Source of the DNA: Croceivirga sp.
Lineage (GTDB): Bacteria > Bacteroidota > Bacteroidia > Flavobacteriales > Flavobacteriaceae
DNA: 64,000 nt
Direction of reading: 5' to 3'
Assembly (NCBI GenBank): GCA_028284665.1
Contig: JANQRG010000041.1
Coordinates: forward strand, 1-64,000
Position 1 is the first letter of the stretch, and every line of letters begins with the position of its first letter. Positions 33,319 through 41,805 of the stretch are shown here, piece by piece. The translations under genes and the position numbers were made by a program. The notes under the pieces were generated by a model. That model made no database searches and was not told the origin of the DNA. It saw only the letters and a program-made list of their open reading frames with translations.

Positions 33319-35229
33319 CTATCCTTCCAGATCAGTGGCACAGCTTTCCCACGCTTTCATTAATTCCTGTAGTTTTTGCTTTTTATGATGATAACGGTCA
33401 AAGAATTCAGGTTCTGCAGCGGTTTGATCATAATTCATCAATAACTCATGATCCATATCTGCAATTTCCTTTTCCACAGCCGTGATGTTTTTCTCCAGCT
33501 TGCTTAGCTTGTTTTTGAGGGACTTAAGTCGCTTCTGTTCCGTGTAATCTGTTTTTTTCTTCACGGAAGCAGGATCCTGTTGGTCTGTAATTACAGTCTT
33601 CTGTTCTATTTTTCGAAAATCCTCAGCGTCCCTGGACTCCAGATAAAAATCGATATCTCCAAGATACTCCTTAATATTTCCGTTCTTAAATTCATATACC
33701 TTGGTCGTTAGTCCCTGTAAAAAGTCCCTGTCATGTGATACCAGGATCAGGGTGCCCTCAAAACTGAGCAGTGCCTGCTTTAAAACCTGCTTGGATTGAA
33801 TGTCCAGATGATTGGTGGGCTCGTCCATAACCAGAACATTAAAGGGTTGCAGCAGCATTTTGGCCAGCGCCAAGCGGTTTCGTTCTCCCCCCGACAACAC
33901 CTTTACGTATTTTTCTACATCCTCTCCACTGAACAAAAAGGCTCCAAGGATATCGCGCACTTTACTACGGTTACTCTCGTTGGCAGCATCCAGCATGGTA
34001 TCCAGTACCGTTGTATTGCCCTCCAGATGATTTGCCTGGTCCTGAGCAAAATACCCGATCTGAACGTTATGACCTCTCTTTAGGTGTCCCTGATAGTCCA
34101 ATTCTCCCACTACAATCTTTGCCAAAGTGGTTTTGCCCTGGCCATTTTGTCCGACAAAGGCTGTTTTGCTTCCCCGTTCCACAGCTACAGTTATATTGTC
34201 TAACACTTCTTTTTCACCGTAGTGTTTGGAAAGATCTTCTAGTTCCAGCACCACCTTACCAGGTTGTACAGATATCGGAAAATGTATTTTCATTACGGAC
34301 GTATCTTCCTCATCTATCTCAATGCGATCGATTCTGTCCAGTTTTTTGATCAGGGACTGCGCCATGGCAGCCTTGGAAGCCTTGGCCCGAAATTTTTCAA
34401 TGAGTTTTTCCGTTTGTTGGATCTGTTTCTCCTGGTTTTTTTGGGCATTGCGTTGCTGTTCGCGAATCTCTGCCCTCAGGGTCAAATATTTTGAATAGGA
34501 TTTGTTGTAATCGTATATTCTTCCCCCTGTTATTTCGATAGTACGGTTGGTCACATTATCCAAAAACATTTTGTCATGGGATACTAACACCACCGCCCCT
34601 GGATAGGTCTTTAAAAACCGTTCCAGCCAAATAATAGATTCTATGTCCAGGTGGTTGGTTGGCTCATCCAATAATAACACATCATTGTGCTGCAACAATA
34701 GTTTTGCCAACTCAATGCGCATGCGCCATCCTCCTGAAAATGTATCCGTAGGTTTCGCAAAATCATCACGTTGAAAACCAAGGCCTAGCAATACTTTCTC
34801 AGTTTCTCCCTGATAGTGATATCCCCCTATAATCTCATAACGATGGGTAACTTCATTTAAATCCACCATAAGACGATGATAGCTATCGCTTTCATAATCC
34901 TCCCGCTCTGCCAGCTGTTGATTGATACTTTCCAGTTGTTGTTCAAGCTGGCGGATCGCTGTAAATGCCTGATAGGCTTCCTCCAGAACCGTTCTTCCGT
35001 ATTCAAAATCGATATCCTGCTTCAGAAACCCGATCCGTACCTCCTTATCTGCCGCAATCGTCCCTGCATCCGACGACACTTCTCCGGACAACACCTTTAA
35101 AAGCGTTGATTTCCCCGCGCCATTCTTACCTATCAATCCGACTTTGTCTCCGGGATGCAAACGAAACGAAATGCCTTCAAAAAGGAATTCTCCTGCAAAA
35201 GAAACCGCTATGTCATGAATATTTAGCAT
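33319..35229 (-). CDS. ABC-F family ATPase (YheS/Uup-like)
   Basis: 636 residues, soluble, with two ABC domains in one chain. First: Walker A LIGKNGAGKSTLLK, signature FSGGWRMRIELAK, Walker B LLLDEPTNHLD. Second: VGQNGQGKTTLAK, LSGGERNRLALAK and LVMDEPTNHLD. The inter-domain linker is a charged coiled coil (about 245-310), and a C-terminal coiled coil spans about 555-636 as in Uup/YheS. ABC-F proteins bind the ribosome E site to relieve stalling, or protect against antibiotics; a housekeeping YheS/Uup-like role is most likely. Single gene, divergent from the DUF983 gene. Confidence 0.94.
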   Translation of the reverse strand: MLNIHDIAVSFAGEFLFEGISFRLHPGDKVGLIGKNGAGKSTLLKVLSGEVSSDAGTIAADKEVRIGFLKQDIDFEYGRTVLEEAYQAFTAIRQLEQQLESINQQLAEREDYESDSYHRLMVDLNEVTHRYEIIGGYHYQGETEKVLLGLGFQRDDFAKPTDTFSGGWRMRIELAKLLLQHNDVLLLDEPTNHLDIESIIWLERFLKTYPGAVVLVSHDKMFLDNVTNRTIEITGGRIYDYNKSYSKYLTLRAEIREQQRNAQKNQEKQIQQTEKLIEKFRAKASKAAMAQSLIKKLDRIDRIEIDEEDTSVMKIHFPISVQPGKVVLELEDLSKHYGEKEVLDNITVAVERGSKTAFVGQNGQGKTTLAKIVVGELDYQGHLKRGHNVQIGYFAQDQANHLEGNTTVLDTMLDAANESNRSKVRDILGAFLFSGEDVEKYVKVLSGGERNRLALAKMLLQPFNVLVMDEPTNHLDIQSKQVLKQALLSFEGTLILVSHDRDFLQGLTTKVYEFKNGNIKEYLGDIDFYLESRDAEDFRKIEQKTVITDQQDPASVKKKTDYTEQKRLKSLKNKLSKLEKNITAVEKEIADMDHELLMNYDQTAAEPEFFDRYHHKKQKLQELMKAWESCATDLEG

Positions 35230-35269
35230 TCGTGTAATAAAAGTTACCTATAGGAAAACGGCTATTTTG

Positions 35270-35277
35270 TAATTTTG
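35270..35277 (+). promoter_or_regulatory. -7 promoter box of the DUF983 gene
   Basis: TAATTTTG fits TAnnTTTG. It overlaps an in-frame TTG at 35275, which therefore cannot be the start codon; the ATG at 35293 is preferred. Confidence 0.55.
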
Positions 35278-35292
35278 CGTAAACCGCTGCAA

Positions 35293-35679
35293 ATGTTAAA
35301 AAAAGGCTCCAAACTGTACAGCATTTTAACAGGAAGTTGTCCCAAATGCCATCAGGAAAGTATGTATGTGAATCCCAATCCGTATGTCCCTAACCATCTG
35401 TTTAAGATGCACGAACGATGTTCGCATTGCCATACCAAATATAAAATTGAACCTTCTTTTTTTTACGGTTCTATGTATGTGAGCTATGCCGTAGGGATTG
35501 CATTTGCCGTCGCTGCTTTTGTGATTTCATTCCTGTTCGTTGGGGCGAGTTTAAAAACTGCATTTATCGCGATAGTGATCACTTTGGTTGTTTTTCTACC
35601 GGTGATCATACGACTCTCCAGGAATATCTGGATCAACCTTTTTATCAAATATGATAAAAGTTGGGCTAAGAAGCGGTAA
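35293..35679 (+). CDS. DUF983 membrane protein
   Basis: 128 residues from ATG at 35293. Two CxxC pairs, SCPKCHQ and RCSHCHTKY, form a likely zinc ribbon, then EPSFFYGSMYVSYAVG leads into two hydrophobic segments (about 58-80 and 88-108). The tail is basic (FIKYDKSWAKKR). DUF983 proteins are common single genes in Flavobacteriaceae with no known function. Its stop codon is 2 bp from the left arm of the 207-bp inverted repeat element. Confidence 0.88.
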   Translation: MLKKGSKLYSILTGSCPKCHQESMYVNPNPYVPNHLFKMHERCSHCHTKYKIEPSFFYGSMYVSYAVGIAFAVAAFVISFLFVGASLKTAFIAIVITLVVFLPVIIRLSRNIWINLFIKYDKSWAKKR

Positions 35680-35681
35680 AA

Positions 35682-35888
35682 TAACGTGAATAATGGATAA
35701 GACATTTGTGGCCGAAAATCTTATTTCCCTAGCCCTAAAGCCCGCCTGAACGGAACGGGCAGGGGCAAAGATTTTCTTGAAATTCGATGGTTTCTCGGAA
35801 TTTTTACTCCCCTGTCTGCCGACAGGCAGGCTTTCAGGGCCGGGGAAAAGAAAAATTCAATCTGAAAGCTTATCCATTATTCACGTTA
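35682..35888. repeat. 207-bp imperfect palindromic element with perfect 20-bp ends
   Basis: Left end TAACGTGAATAATGGATAAG (35682-35701) is the exact reverse complement of 35869-35888. The inside is also an imperfect inverted repeat: TTTCCCTAGCCCTAAAGC matches the complement of the right side TTTCCCCGGCCCTGAAAG, and the left GCCCG...CGGGC and right CCTGTC-TGCC-GACAGG form smaller hairpins. The right tip encodes the last residues and stop of the FAD oxidoreductase gene. No ORF is inside. It looks like a MITE or REP-like mobile repeat, or a duplicated gene end; a long bidirectional terminator is another use. Confidence 0.75.
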
Positions 35889-36934
35889 AAACACTTTTCC
35901 ATAAACCGAAGAATATCCATTTCCCTATCTATGGTTTCACCGTCTTCAATACAGTTGTACAACTGGGCTGAGGCATAGGGAGCGATCAATACCCCTCGTG
36001 AACCAAAACCGTTAAGGATATAAATATTGGGATATAGTGGATGTTGACCAACCAGTGGCCTCCTATCAGTCACTGTGGGACGTATTCCTGCCACGTGCTC
36101 AACAACTTCATACGGGCAGTCTAAAAAAGTGGCTAGCTTCTCCAATAGCTCCGTCTTTGCCTCCTGGGTAGGTGTATTGGTTTTATCTTTCCATTTGTAT
36201 GTAGCTCCTATTCGATATAGATCATTCCCCAGGGGGATAATAAATACTGATGATTTTATCACACTTTTTTCCTGAAGTCCGGGCGCTTTAATCGTTACCA
36301 ACTCTCCCTTAGTTCCGTTAAGCGGTAGGTAATTAAAGAAGGGATTTTGCTTCAACCCAAAACCTTCGGCTAAAACAAGGTGCTTTGCGGTAATCGATTT
36401 GTAGCGCACGAAGTCTTCATGAATTTCCAGTGCATCAAAATCAAATTGGTTGTTATCCACTACACCTTTCTCACCCAGATACCTTGCATAACTATGTAAG
36501 AGTAATTTGGTATCTACCCTTCCCGTGTATTTCACCGCTCCAAAACCAAAAGGGGCATTAATGGAAGGGTTACTATTCCGGACCAGTGTCGTAGATAAAA
36601 AATGGTCCAAACCAGGTTTATCCGCTGCCTCAAACCAAAGGTTTTGCTCTTCAGCAGAAGCGAATCTCCGGTATACAGGAACTTTGTAATCCAATTGTAC
36701 CCCTAACTTTTGTTCCAGATGAGCATAAAAAGGCAGGGCGATTTCCATTTGTTCCACGGCTTGCCAGGCTAGGGTAAATCGTTTTAAGATTACCGGATTG
36801 TATAAACCTCCTGCGACCAGGGAGGCCTGTTGCGAGGCGTCATCGACCACAAAAAATGATCGCCCATTCCGTTCCAATTGTTCACAGAACGAAATTCCAG
36901 CCAACCCAAGACCCACAATTAAATAGTCCCGCAT
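35870..36934 (-). CDS. FAD-dependent oxidoreductase, DAO family
   Basis: 354 residues. Rossmann dinucleotide motif at the start (YLIVGLGLAGISFCEQLERN, GxGxxG), VVDDASQQASLVAGGLYNPV as in glycine oxidase/D-amino acid oxidase proteins, and a C-terminal FAD contact NIYILNGFGSRGVLIAPYAS. The family oxidises amines or amino acids; ThiO-like or MnmC-like roles are possible but not provable. Soluble, no signal peptide. The gene ends inside the right arm of the palindromic element, so its last six codons (FNVNNG) may derive from that repeat. Confidence 0.88.
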   Translation of the reverse strand: MRDYLIVGLGLAGISFCEQLERNGRSFFVVDDASQQASLVAGGLYNPVILKRFTLAWQAVEQMEIALPFYAHLEQKLGVQLDYKVPVYRRFASAEEQNLWFEAADKPGLDHFLSTTLVRNSNPSINAPFGFGAVKYTGRVDTKLLLHSYARYLGEKGVVDNNQFDFDALEIHEDFVRYKSITAKHLVLAEGFGLKQNPFFNYLPLNGTKGELVTIKAPGLQEKSVIKSSVFIIPLGNDLYRIGATYKWKDKTNTPTQEAKTELLEKLATFLDCPYEVVEHVAGIRPTVTDRRPLVGQHPLYPNIYILNGFGSRGVLIAPYASAQLYNCIEDGETIDREMDILRFMEKCFNVNNG

Positions 36935-36956
36935 AGTGCAAAAATAAATGCTTTAC

Positions 36957-36989
36957 AAAAAAAGCCCCGGCCAAATGGCCAGGGCTTTT
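36957..36989 (-). terminator. terminator of the gldKLMN operon
   Basis: On the minus strand AAAAGCCCTGGCC, ATTT loop, GGCCGGGGCTTTTTTT. One mismatch/G-T pair. It follows the gldN stop by about 30 bp. Confidence 0.9.
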
Positions 36990-37021
36990 GCGTTTATTGA
37001 ATTGGAAAATGGGTTGCCTTT

Positions 37022-37924
37022 CTAGTAGGCCCACATATCTTGTTCCCGATCTCGGATCGTTTCCTTGATTCGATTGGCTTCCAAAAGCTGGAACAAGGCA
37101 TTGTCAAAAATGTATTCGTTTATTTCACGATCTCCGTGAACGTTGTCTTCCTTGTAAATAACACCATTGAATCTACGCGCATTCAGCAACATATCAAAAG
37201 AAATGGGCTGGGCCGAATTCCTGTTGTTAAACACTTTTGCGTCGTGCAAGATCTGACGTGCACTGGGATACCAAATCCAAAACAATTCTACCTTGTTTTC
37301 ATTAGGATCCATAGATTCGTCATCTACAAAGTTAACATCGGGGGCTACCGGAGCAATCCCCAACAACCGATACTTCAACTCGCCTTGTCGCTTGTCAAAG
37401 TACCAGATCCCTTTGATGCGGTACTCTTCAATATCTGCAGCGGTAAGATCACGACGGATTACAAATTCATCCGACAGTGCTTCCCCGGCATTGATCTGTT
37501 CATACCCATAATCTGTAGTATCAACACTTTGCAAAGTAGCATCAAGATCACTCAACGTCCTTTTCTCAGTGAAATAGGAATCGGTATACACATCGGTCAA
37601 CTTGCCATTCTGGATGTTTTTCATCAAGACATGAAACAGTGACCTTCTATCCGACCCAATACCTATGGTATCTGTTGGATAGTACAGTGGAAAGTTCACC
37701 CGTTCGTCCAGGTCAATTACTTCCCAAACGGTCTTAGACCAAAGGATATCCCTATCATCCACATACCCATACTCCAAAGGCTCGTCATCATCGGCCTCCA
37801 TTTGGGCTTCGGTCTTCTTACCAATATCTTCCGGCTTTTTGGCATTCAGGATGTTGGCCTGAGCCAATAGCGAGAGCGGCAAAAAGCTTAAGACTCCAAC
37901 TACGATTACACTTTTCCAATTCAT
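37022..37924 (-). CDS. gldN: gliding motility / T9SS protein GldN
   Basis: 300 residues, signal peptide ending LPLSLLAQ. Contains the GldN/PorN pattern DDEPLEYGYVDDRDILWSKT, VWEVIDLDERVNFPLYYPTD and, later, KGIWYFDKRQGELKYRLLGI and ELFWIWYPSARQIL. GldN and GldK form the periplasmic ring complex of the type IX secretion system, which exports adhesins and enzymes and supports gliding. Last gene of gldKLMN, 11 bp after gldM. Standard length. Confidence 0.97.
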   Translation of the reverse strand: MNWKSVIVVGVLSFLPLSLLAQANILNAKKPEDIGKKTEAQMEADDDEPLEYGYVDDRDILWSKTVWEVIDLDERVNFPLYYPTDTIGIGSDRRSLFHVLMKNIQNGKLTDVYTDSYFTEKRTLSDLDATLQSVDTTDYGYEQINAGEALSDEFVIRRDLTAADIEEYRIKGIWYFDKRQGELKYRLLGIAPVAPDVNFVDDESMDPNENKVELFWIWYPSARQILHDAKVFNNRNSAQPISFDMLLNARRFNGVIYKEDNVHGDREINEYIFDNALFQLLEANRIKETIRDREQDMWAY

Positions 37925-37935
37925 AATGGTATTCT

Positions 37936-39516
37936 TTAATTTGTCAATTCAATAACAACCGGAGATACTTTTTTCAATTTGTAACTCTTGTTGTTGGTTA
38001 TAAAGGCCTGGATGTCAAAAATCTGAACCGCGTCGCCTCTTCTGGCACGTTTAAGCGCTGACTTGGCTCTTGAATCCAACTTATTTCCACTTACGGCAAC
38101 TGTAGGTTGACCTGGTACCTTAAACTTAAATCCGCTCACTGCAAGGTTCAAATCAAAGTCAAAGTCTTCCAACATTGCACTGATGGTAGCTATTTCAACA
38201 TTCCTTCTTGGTAGCTTCACGCTTCCGGATTGCTTGCTCACTGTACCTGCCGGTCTTGGAATGTCCTTGATACGGAAGGTTGCAGGTGTGCTGATACGTT
38301 GACCGTCAGGTAATACCCCGGAAGCACTGATTGTAACTTCCCTACCCGTTCCAGGATTCATAATGTACTTACTTCCACTTACTTGTTTAAGTCCCGGAGC
38401 ATCCGCAGAAACCTTATTGTCAGGGATACCTGGGATTGAGATTGTCATTGGATTTGCTACACCACGATAAACCACATTCATCTTATCTGCAGAGATTACA
38501 GCAGCATTAGGTTTATTGATTGTAGCGAACTTATTCTTCACGGGCACTTCAATTTCCTTACCGTCCTGCATGAAGTACATTGTACCTGCAACCTCATGAT
38601 CTCCAGCGGAACCTGCACTAATCAACATTTGTACACCACCAGCTTCCAAACGGTAATCTCTTCCTTCAGTTAGCTTTCTACCATCTAAGGTTAAGTCAGC
38701 CCTTACTGGAGTAGAGGTCTTGTCTGTTTTGCTAATGATAATCTTACCATCATATTTCTCACCACTGTAAAAAGCAGATTTTGATGCATTCAACGAGGTG
38801 GCAAAATTGGTCAAGGATACAGCCGCAGTTAGATTACCTTCTAAAAGGCCTTTGAACACGTCCTGTTCGGTCGCTTTGATATCCGCTTGTAGCTGTGTGA
38901 TCTTGGTCAAGGAAGCCACTAATGGAAAGCCCTCAAAATGGTAGTTGATCCAGTCTTGACGGGTACCGTCTCTCTTCTCCACCTTACCATCGTCTTTTTT
39001 ACCGTCTCCTGTAGCAAATCGGGTTTTTACCGCTGCTTTGATATCGTCGAACTTTCCTTCCGGTAAAGCATCGATAACCCCTTCACGATAGTTATTGATT
39101 ATTTCCAAGAACTTCTTACCCTCTGGCTTTAAATTATCGCCTTGAAAGAATAGGTTGTCCAAATAATCAGATTTGTCCATAACCACATAGTCCTTCGGAT
39201 CATCGAGATCTTTGGTCATTTTGGTCTTTAACTCCTCCAAGTATTGGTAGTACTCGCCAGATAGTTGTTGCACCTCCTGTGCATTCTTATACAACTCACC
39301 ATATTCCGCTTCGTTTTCCGAAGCCTTTGTAGCGAGATTTTCAAAGAAAGCGAGATTATTTTCGTCTGTTTTAGCGTTGGAAATCTCCAGCTTTTCGTTC
39401 ATCAGACCGAAAGCTGCAAGTACTTCCTTGCTCATATTTAACGCCAACATCGCAATGAAGATCAAGTACATTAAGTTGATCATCTTTTGACGTGGTGTTT
39501 GTTTTCCTGATGCCAT
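37936..39516 (-). CDS. gldM: gliding motility / T9SS motor protein GldM
   Basis: 526 residues. N-terminal SGKQTPRQKMINLMYLIFIA has the single membrane helix (about 12-30) with the conserved Tyr and Met-rich face that contacts GldL. The rest is a long periplasmic rod: a helical part with EYGELYKNAQEVQQLSGEYY and three beta domains, e.g. KSAFYSGEKYDGKIIISKTD and NVVYRGVANPMTISIPGIPD. With GldL it forms the proton-driven motor of T9SS and gliding. It lies 59 bp from gldL. Confidence 0.97.
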   Translation of the reverse strand: MASGKQTPRQKMINLMYLIFIAMLALNMSKEVLAAFGLMNEKLEISNAKTDENNLAFFENLATKASENEAEYGELYKNAQEVQQLSGEYYQYLEELKTKMTKDLDDPKDYVVMDKSDYLDNLFFQGDNLKPEGKKFLEIINNYREGVIDALPEGKFDDIKAAVKTRFATGDGKKDDGKVEKRDGTRQDWINYHFEGFPLVASLTKITQLQADIKATEQDVFKGLLEGNLTAAVSLTNFATSLNASKSAFYSGEKYDGKIIISKTDKTSTPVRADLTLDGRKLTEGRDYRLEAGGVQMLISAGSAGDHEVAGTMYFMQDGKEIEVPVKNKFATINKPNAAVISADKMNVVYRGVANPMTISIPGIPDNKVSADAPGLKQVSGSKYIMNPGTGREVTISASGVLPDGQRISTPATFRIKDIPRPAGTVSKQSGSVKLPRRNVEIATISAMLEDFDFDLNLAVSGFKFKVPGQPTVAVSGNKLDSRAKSALKRARRGDAVQIFDIQAFITNNKSYKLKKVSPVVIELTN

Positions 39517-39575
39517 GTGTTTTACTAATTAGAGATAATTAATGATTTGGGTTTGGTTTTCAATCAGTGTTCTAA

Positions 39576-40229
39576 TTAGTTTTTGCTTGCCATTGCGGAT
39601 AGCATGCCACCATATACTCCGTTCAAGGAAGATAGGTTGGAAGCTAAAGACTCCATTTGATCTTTTAGCGCTCCGGCGTTCTGAACTACTTCTTCGTTGA
39701 TAGAAGCCTGACGACTTGCACTCTCCAATTGAACTTTGTACAAGCTGTTCAAAGATTCCATCTGAGCAGCAGCATGAGACAACTCTTCAGAGTACTTCTG
39801 CGTATTCTGAATAGCATCTGAAGTAGGCGCCATATCTTTGGCTGCTCCCTCAAAACTTCTGATACTTTCCCCTAAGCTGCTAAACAATTCTGAATCAATA
39901 TTTGCTTCCTTCAATAGCTCATCCAGTTTTCTGGAAAGGATACCTTCTGCCTCCTGAGCTTCCTTTACTTCATTCTTCTTGCCTTTGGAATCGTTACCGT
40001 TTAATTCCGGATATACCAAAGACCAGTCATATTCATCATCTACGGGTTCAAAAGCGGAGATTGCAAAGATCAAAGCTTCTGTGATCAATCCAACAGCAAG
40101 TAATAGTCCACCGGTAAGTGGTCCAAATTCCCAGTGTAGGATCTTAAATAATGCACCAATGATTACCACCGATGCTCCCAGCCCGTAGGCCATGTTAAAC
40201 AGTTTTTTTGTTGATTTTGACTGTGCCAT
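39576..40229 (-). CDS. gldL: gliding motility / T9SS motor protein GldL
   Basis: 217 residues. Two membrane helices (about 12-32 and 36-58) in NMAYGLGASVVIIGALFKIL and FGPLTGGLLLAVGLITEALI, including the Glu in the second helix thought to carry protons. A cytosolic helical tail of about 150 residues follows (EELSHAAAQMESLNSLYKVQ). With GldM it forms the motor. Standard length. A small AGTATT/AATACT hairpin sits in the 77-bp gap to gldK (40283-40299). Confidence 0.97.
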   Translation of the reverse strand: MAQSKSTKKLFNMAYGLGASVVIIGALFKILHWEFGPLTGGLLLAVGLITEALIFAISAFEPVDDEYDWSLVYPELNGNDSKGKKNEVKEAQEAEGILSRKLDELLKEANIDSELFSSLGESIRSFEGAAKDMAPTSDAIQNTQKYSEELSHAAAQMESLNSLYKVQLESASRQASINEEVVQNAGALKDQMESLASNLSSLNGVYGGMLSAMASKN

Positions 40230-40306
40230 AATTTTAATTTTAATTAAGTATTTAAATAAGAATTGGTTACAAGGTTTATTATAGTATTCTCGTAATACTT
40301 CATTAT

Positions 40307-41686
40307 TTATAGTCCATTATTTCCTCGGGTAGAATCTTCCTCTCCCATATAATCCTGTACAGTTCTGAAGCCGATGTAGCTTCGCGCTGAATCCTGGTAC
40401 TCATAATCCCGGGTGCTTACCTGAAGGAAATATGCAACATCCTTCCAGGATCCACCCCGAATCACTTTTCTTTTATTCTGTCCGGAACCTGCATTCGGGT
40501 TCATTGTAGATACGTATTCATAAGCTCCCGGATCATAACTGGAATTCGTCCACTCAGAAACGTTACCAGCCATATTATATAAATTGTATTCATTAGGTTC
40601 GTACGACTTGGCTTCTACGGTATACAAGGCAGCATCGGCAGCGTAATCCCCGCGTTGTGGCTTAAAGTTAGCCATAAAACAACCCGTATCGCTAATTACA
40701 TAAGGTCCTCCCCATGGATATGTACCTCCTTCAATGCCTCCTCTTGCAGCATATTCCCACTCGGCTTCGGTTGGCAATCTAAACTGGTTCACGAATTGTC
40801 TTCCCCTGCTTTTTTGATCGTCATTTTTAAACTTGGTTCGCCAGTGGCAGAATGCCTTGGCCTGCTTCCAGTTTACCCCTACCACGGGATAATCACTGTA
40901 CGCATCGTGCCAAAAATAGTCATTATGCATAGGCTCGTTATAGGAATACTCAAAATCACGGATCCAAACCGTGGTGTCCGGATAAACTGATAATTGTTCT
41001 TGTTTGATATAGTCACTGCGCTTGCCTGTTTTGGATCTTGCTGCAGCTTCAATGTCCATCCAATTGTACTTGTACTTCAACTGTTTTACATCAATAGTAC
41101 GTTGACCATTATAGGTTTCTTCTTCAGATAAGTATAAGGAATCCATAACCTCAGCGTAGTATTCATCCGGGTAGTCATTGGTGTCCCAAATTAGATCCAT
41201 ATCGGTATTCAAGGCATAACCTTCATAATAGTCGTCGCCCATTCCCGCATAATTATCTAACTGGTATTTATCCCAAACTGAAAGTTTTGTAGTATCAGCA
41301 CTTTTAAAAGCGAACTCTCCAATGGTACCGTCATCTTCCGGACCCAGGCCCAACTCATCTGCCAGAACAGCAAGTTTGGTACGGGCAATAGAATCCTTAA
41401 CCCATTCCACAAATTGCCGGTACTCACTATTGGTAATTTCAGTATCGTCCATATAAAATGAGCGTACCGTCACAGTTCTTGTAGGAGCATTTAAAACTTT
41501 ACCCTGATCTTCCTCAGCTTTACCCATAATAAAGGAACCTCGAGGAATCAATTCCATTCCATACGGCTTCTCGGGATACCATTTTTTTCCCTTTACACCA
41601 ACCAATTCACCTTTTGACCTTGATTTTGACCCGCAGCTTGCGAGTAAAAAAACAAGTGCTAGAGATGATAACAATAGCTTTCTCAT
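40307..41686 (-). CDS. gldK: gliding motility / T9SS lipoprotein GldK
   Basis: 459 residues, lipoprotein signal MRKLLLSSLALVFLLASC with Cys18. The body is an FGE-sulfatase (SUMF1-like) domain: YGMELIPRGSFIMGKAEEDQ, FYMDDTEITNSEYRQFVEWV, FRLPTEAEWEYAARGG and KVIRGGSWKDVAYFLQVSTR with the end YIGFRTV. The domain is non-enzymatic in GldK and forms, with GldN, the ring attached to the outer membrane. First gene of the operon. The gap 41687-41805 holds its promoter; no TAnnTTTG box was identified. Confidence 0.97.
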   Translation of the reverse strand: MRKLLLSSLALVFLLASCGSKSRSKGELVGVKGKKWYPEKPYGMELIPRGSFIMGKAEEDQGKVLNAPTRTVTVRSFYMDDTEITNSEYRQFVEWVKDSIARTKLAVLADELGLGPEDDGTIGEFAFKSADTTKLSVWDKYQLDNYAGMGDDYYEGYALNTDMDLIWDTNDYPDEYYAEVMDSLYLSEEETYNGQRTIDVKQLKYKYNWMDIEAAARSKTGKRSDYIKQEQLSVYPDTTVWIRDFEYSYNEPMHNDYFWHDAYSDYPVVGVNWKQAKAFCHWRTKFKNDDQKSRGRQFVNQFRLPTEAEWEYAARGGIEGGTYPWGGPYVISDTGCFMANFKPQRGDYAADAALYTVEAKSYEPNEYNLYNMAGNVSEWTNSSYDPGAYEYVSTMNPNAGSGQNKRKVIRGGSWKDVAYFLQVSTRDYEYQDSARSYIGFRTVQDYMGEEDSTRGNNGL

Positions 41687-41805
41687 ACTTTAGGTTAAAT
41701 TTTTGATTTAAGATCGTAAACTGTATAACACAATTTCATAATCACAAAACTTTATTTTGAGTAAAATATTGTGCCGAAACAATTTATGCATCAAAAATAT
41801 TTTGT

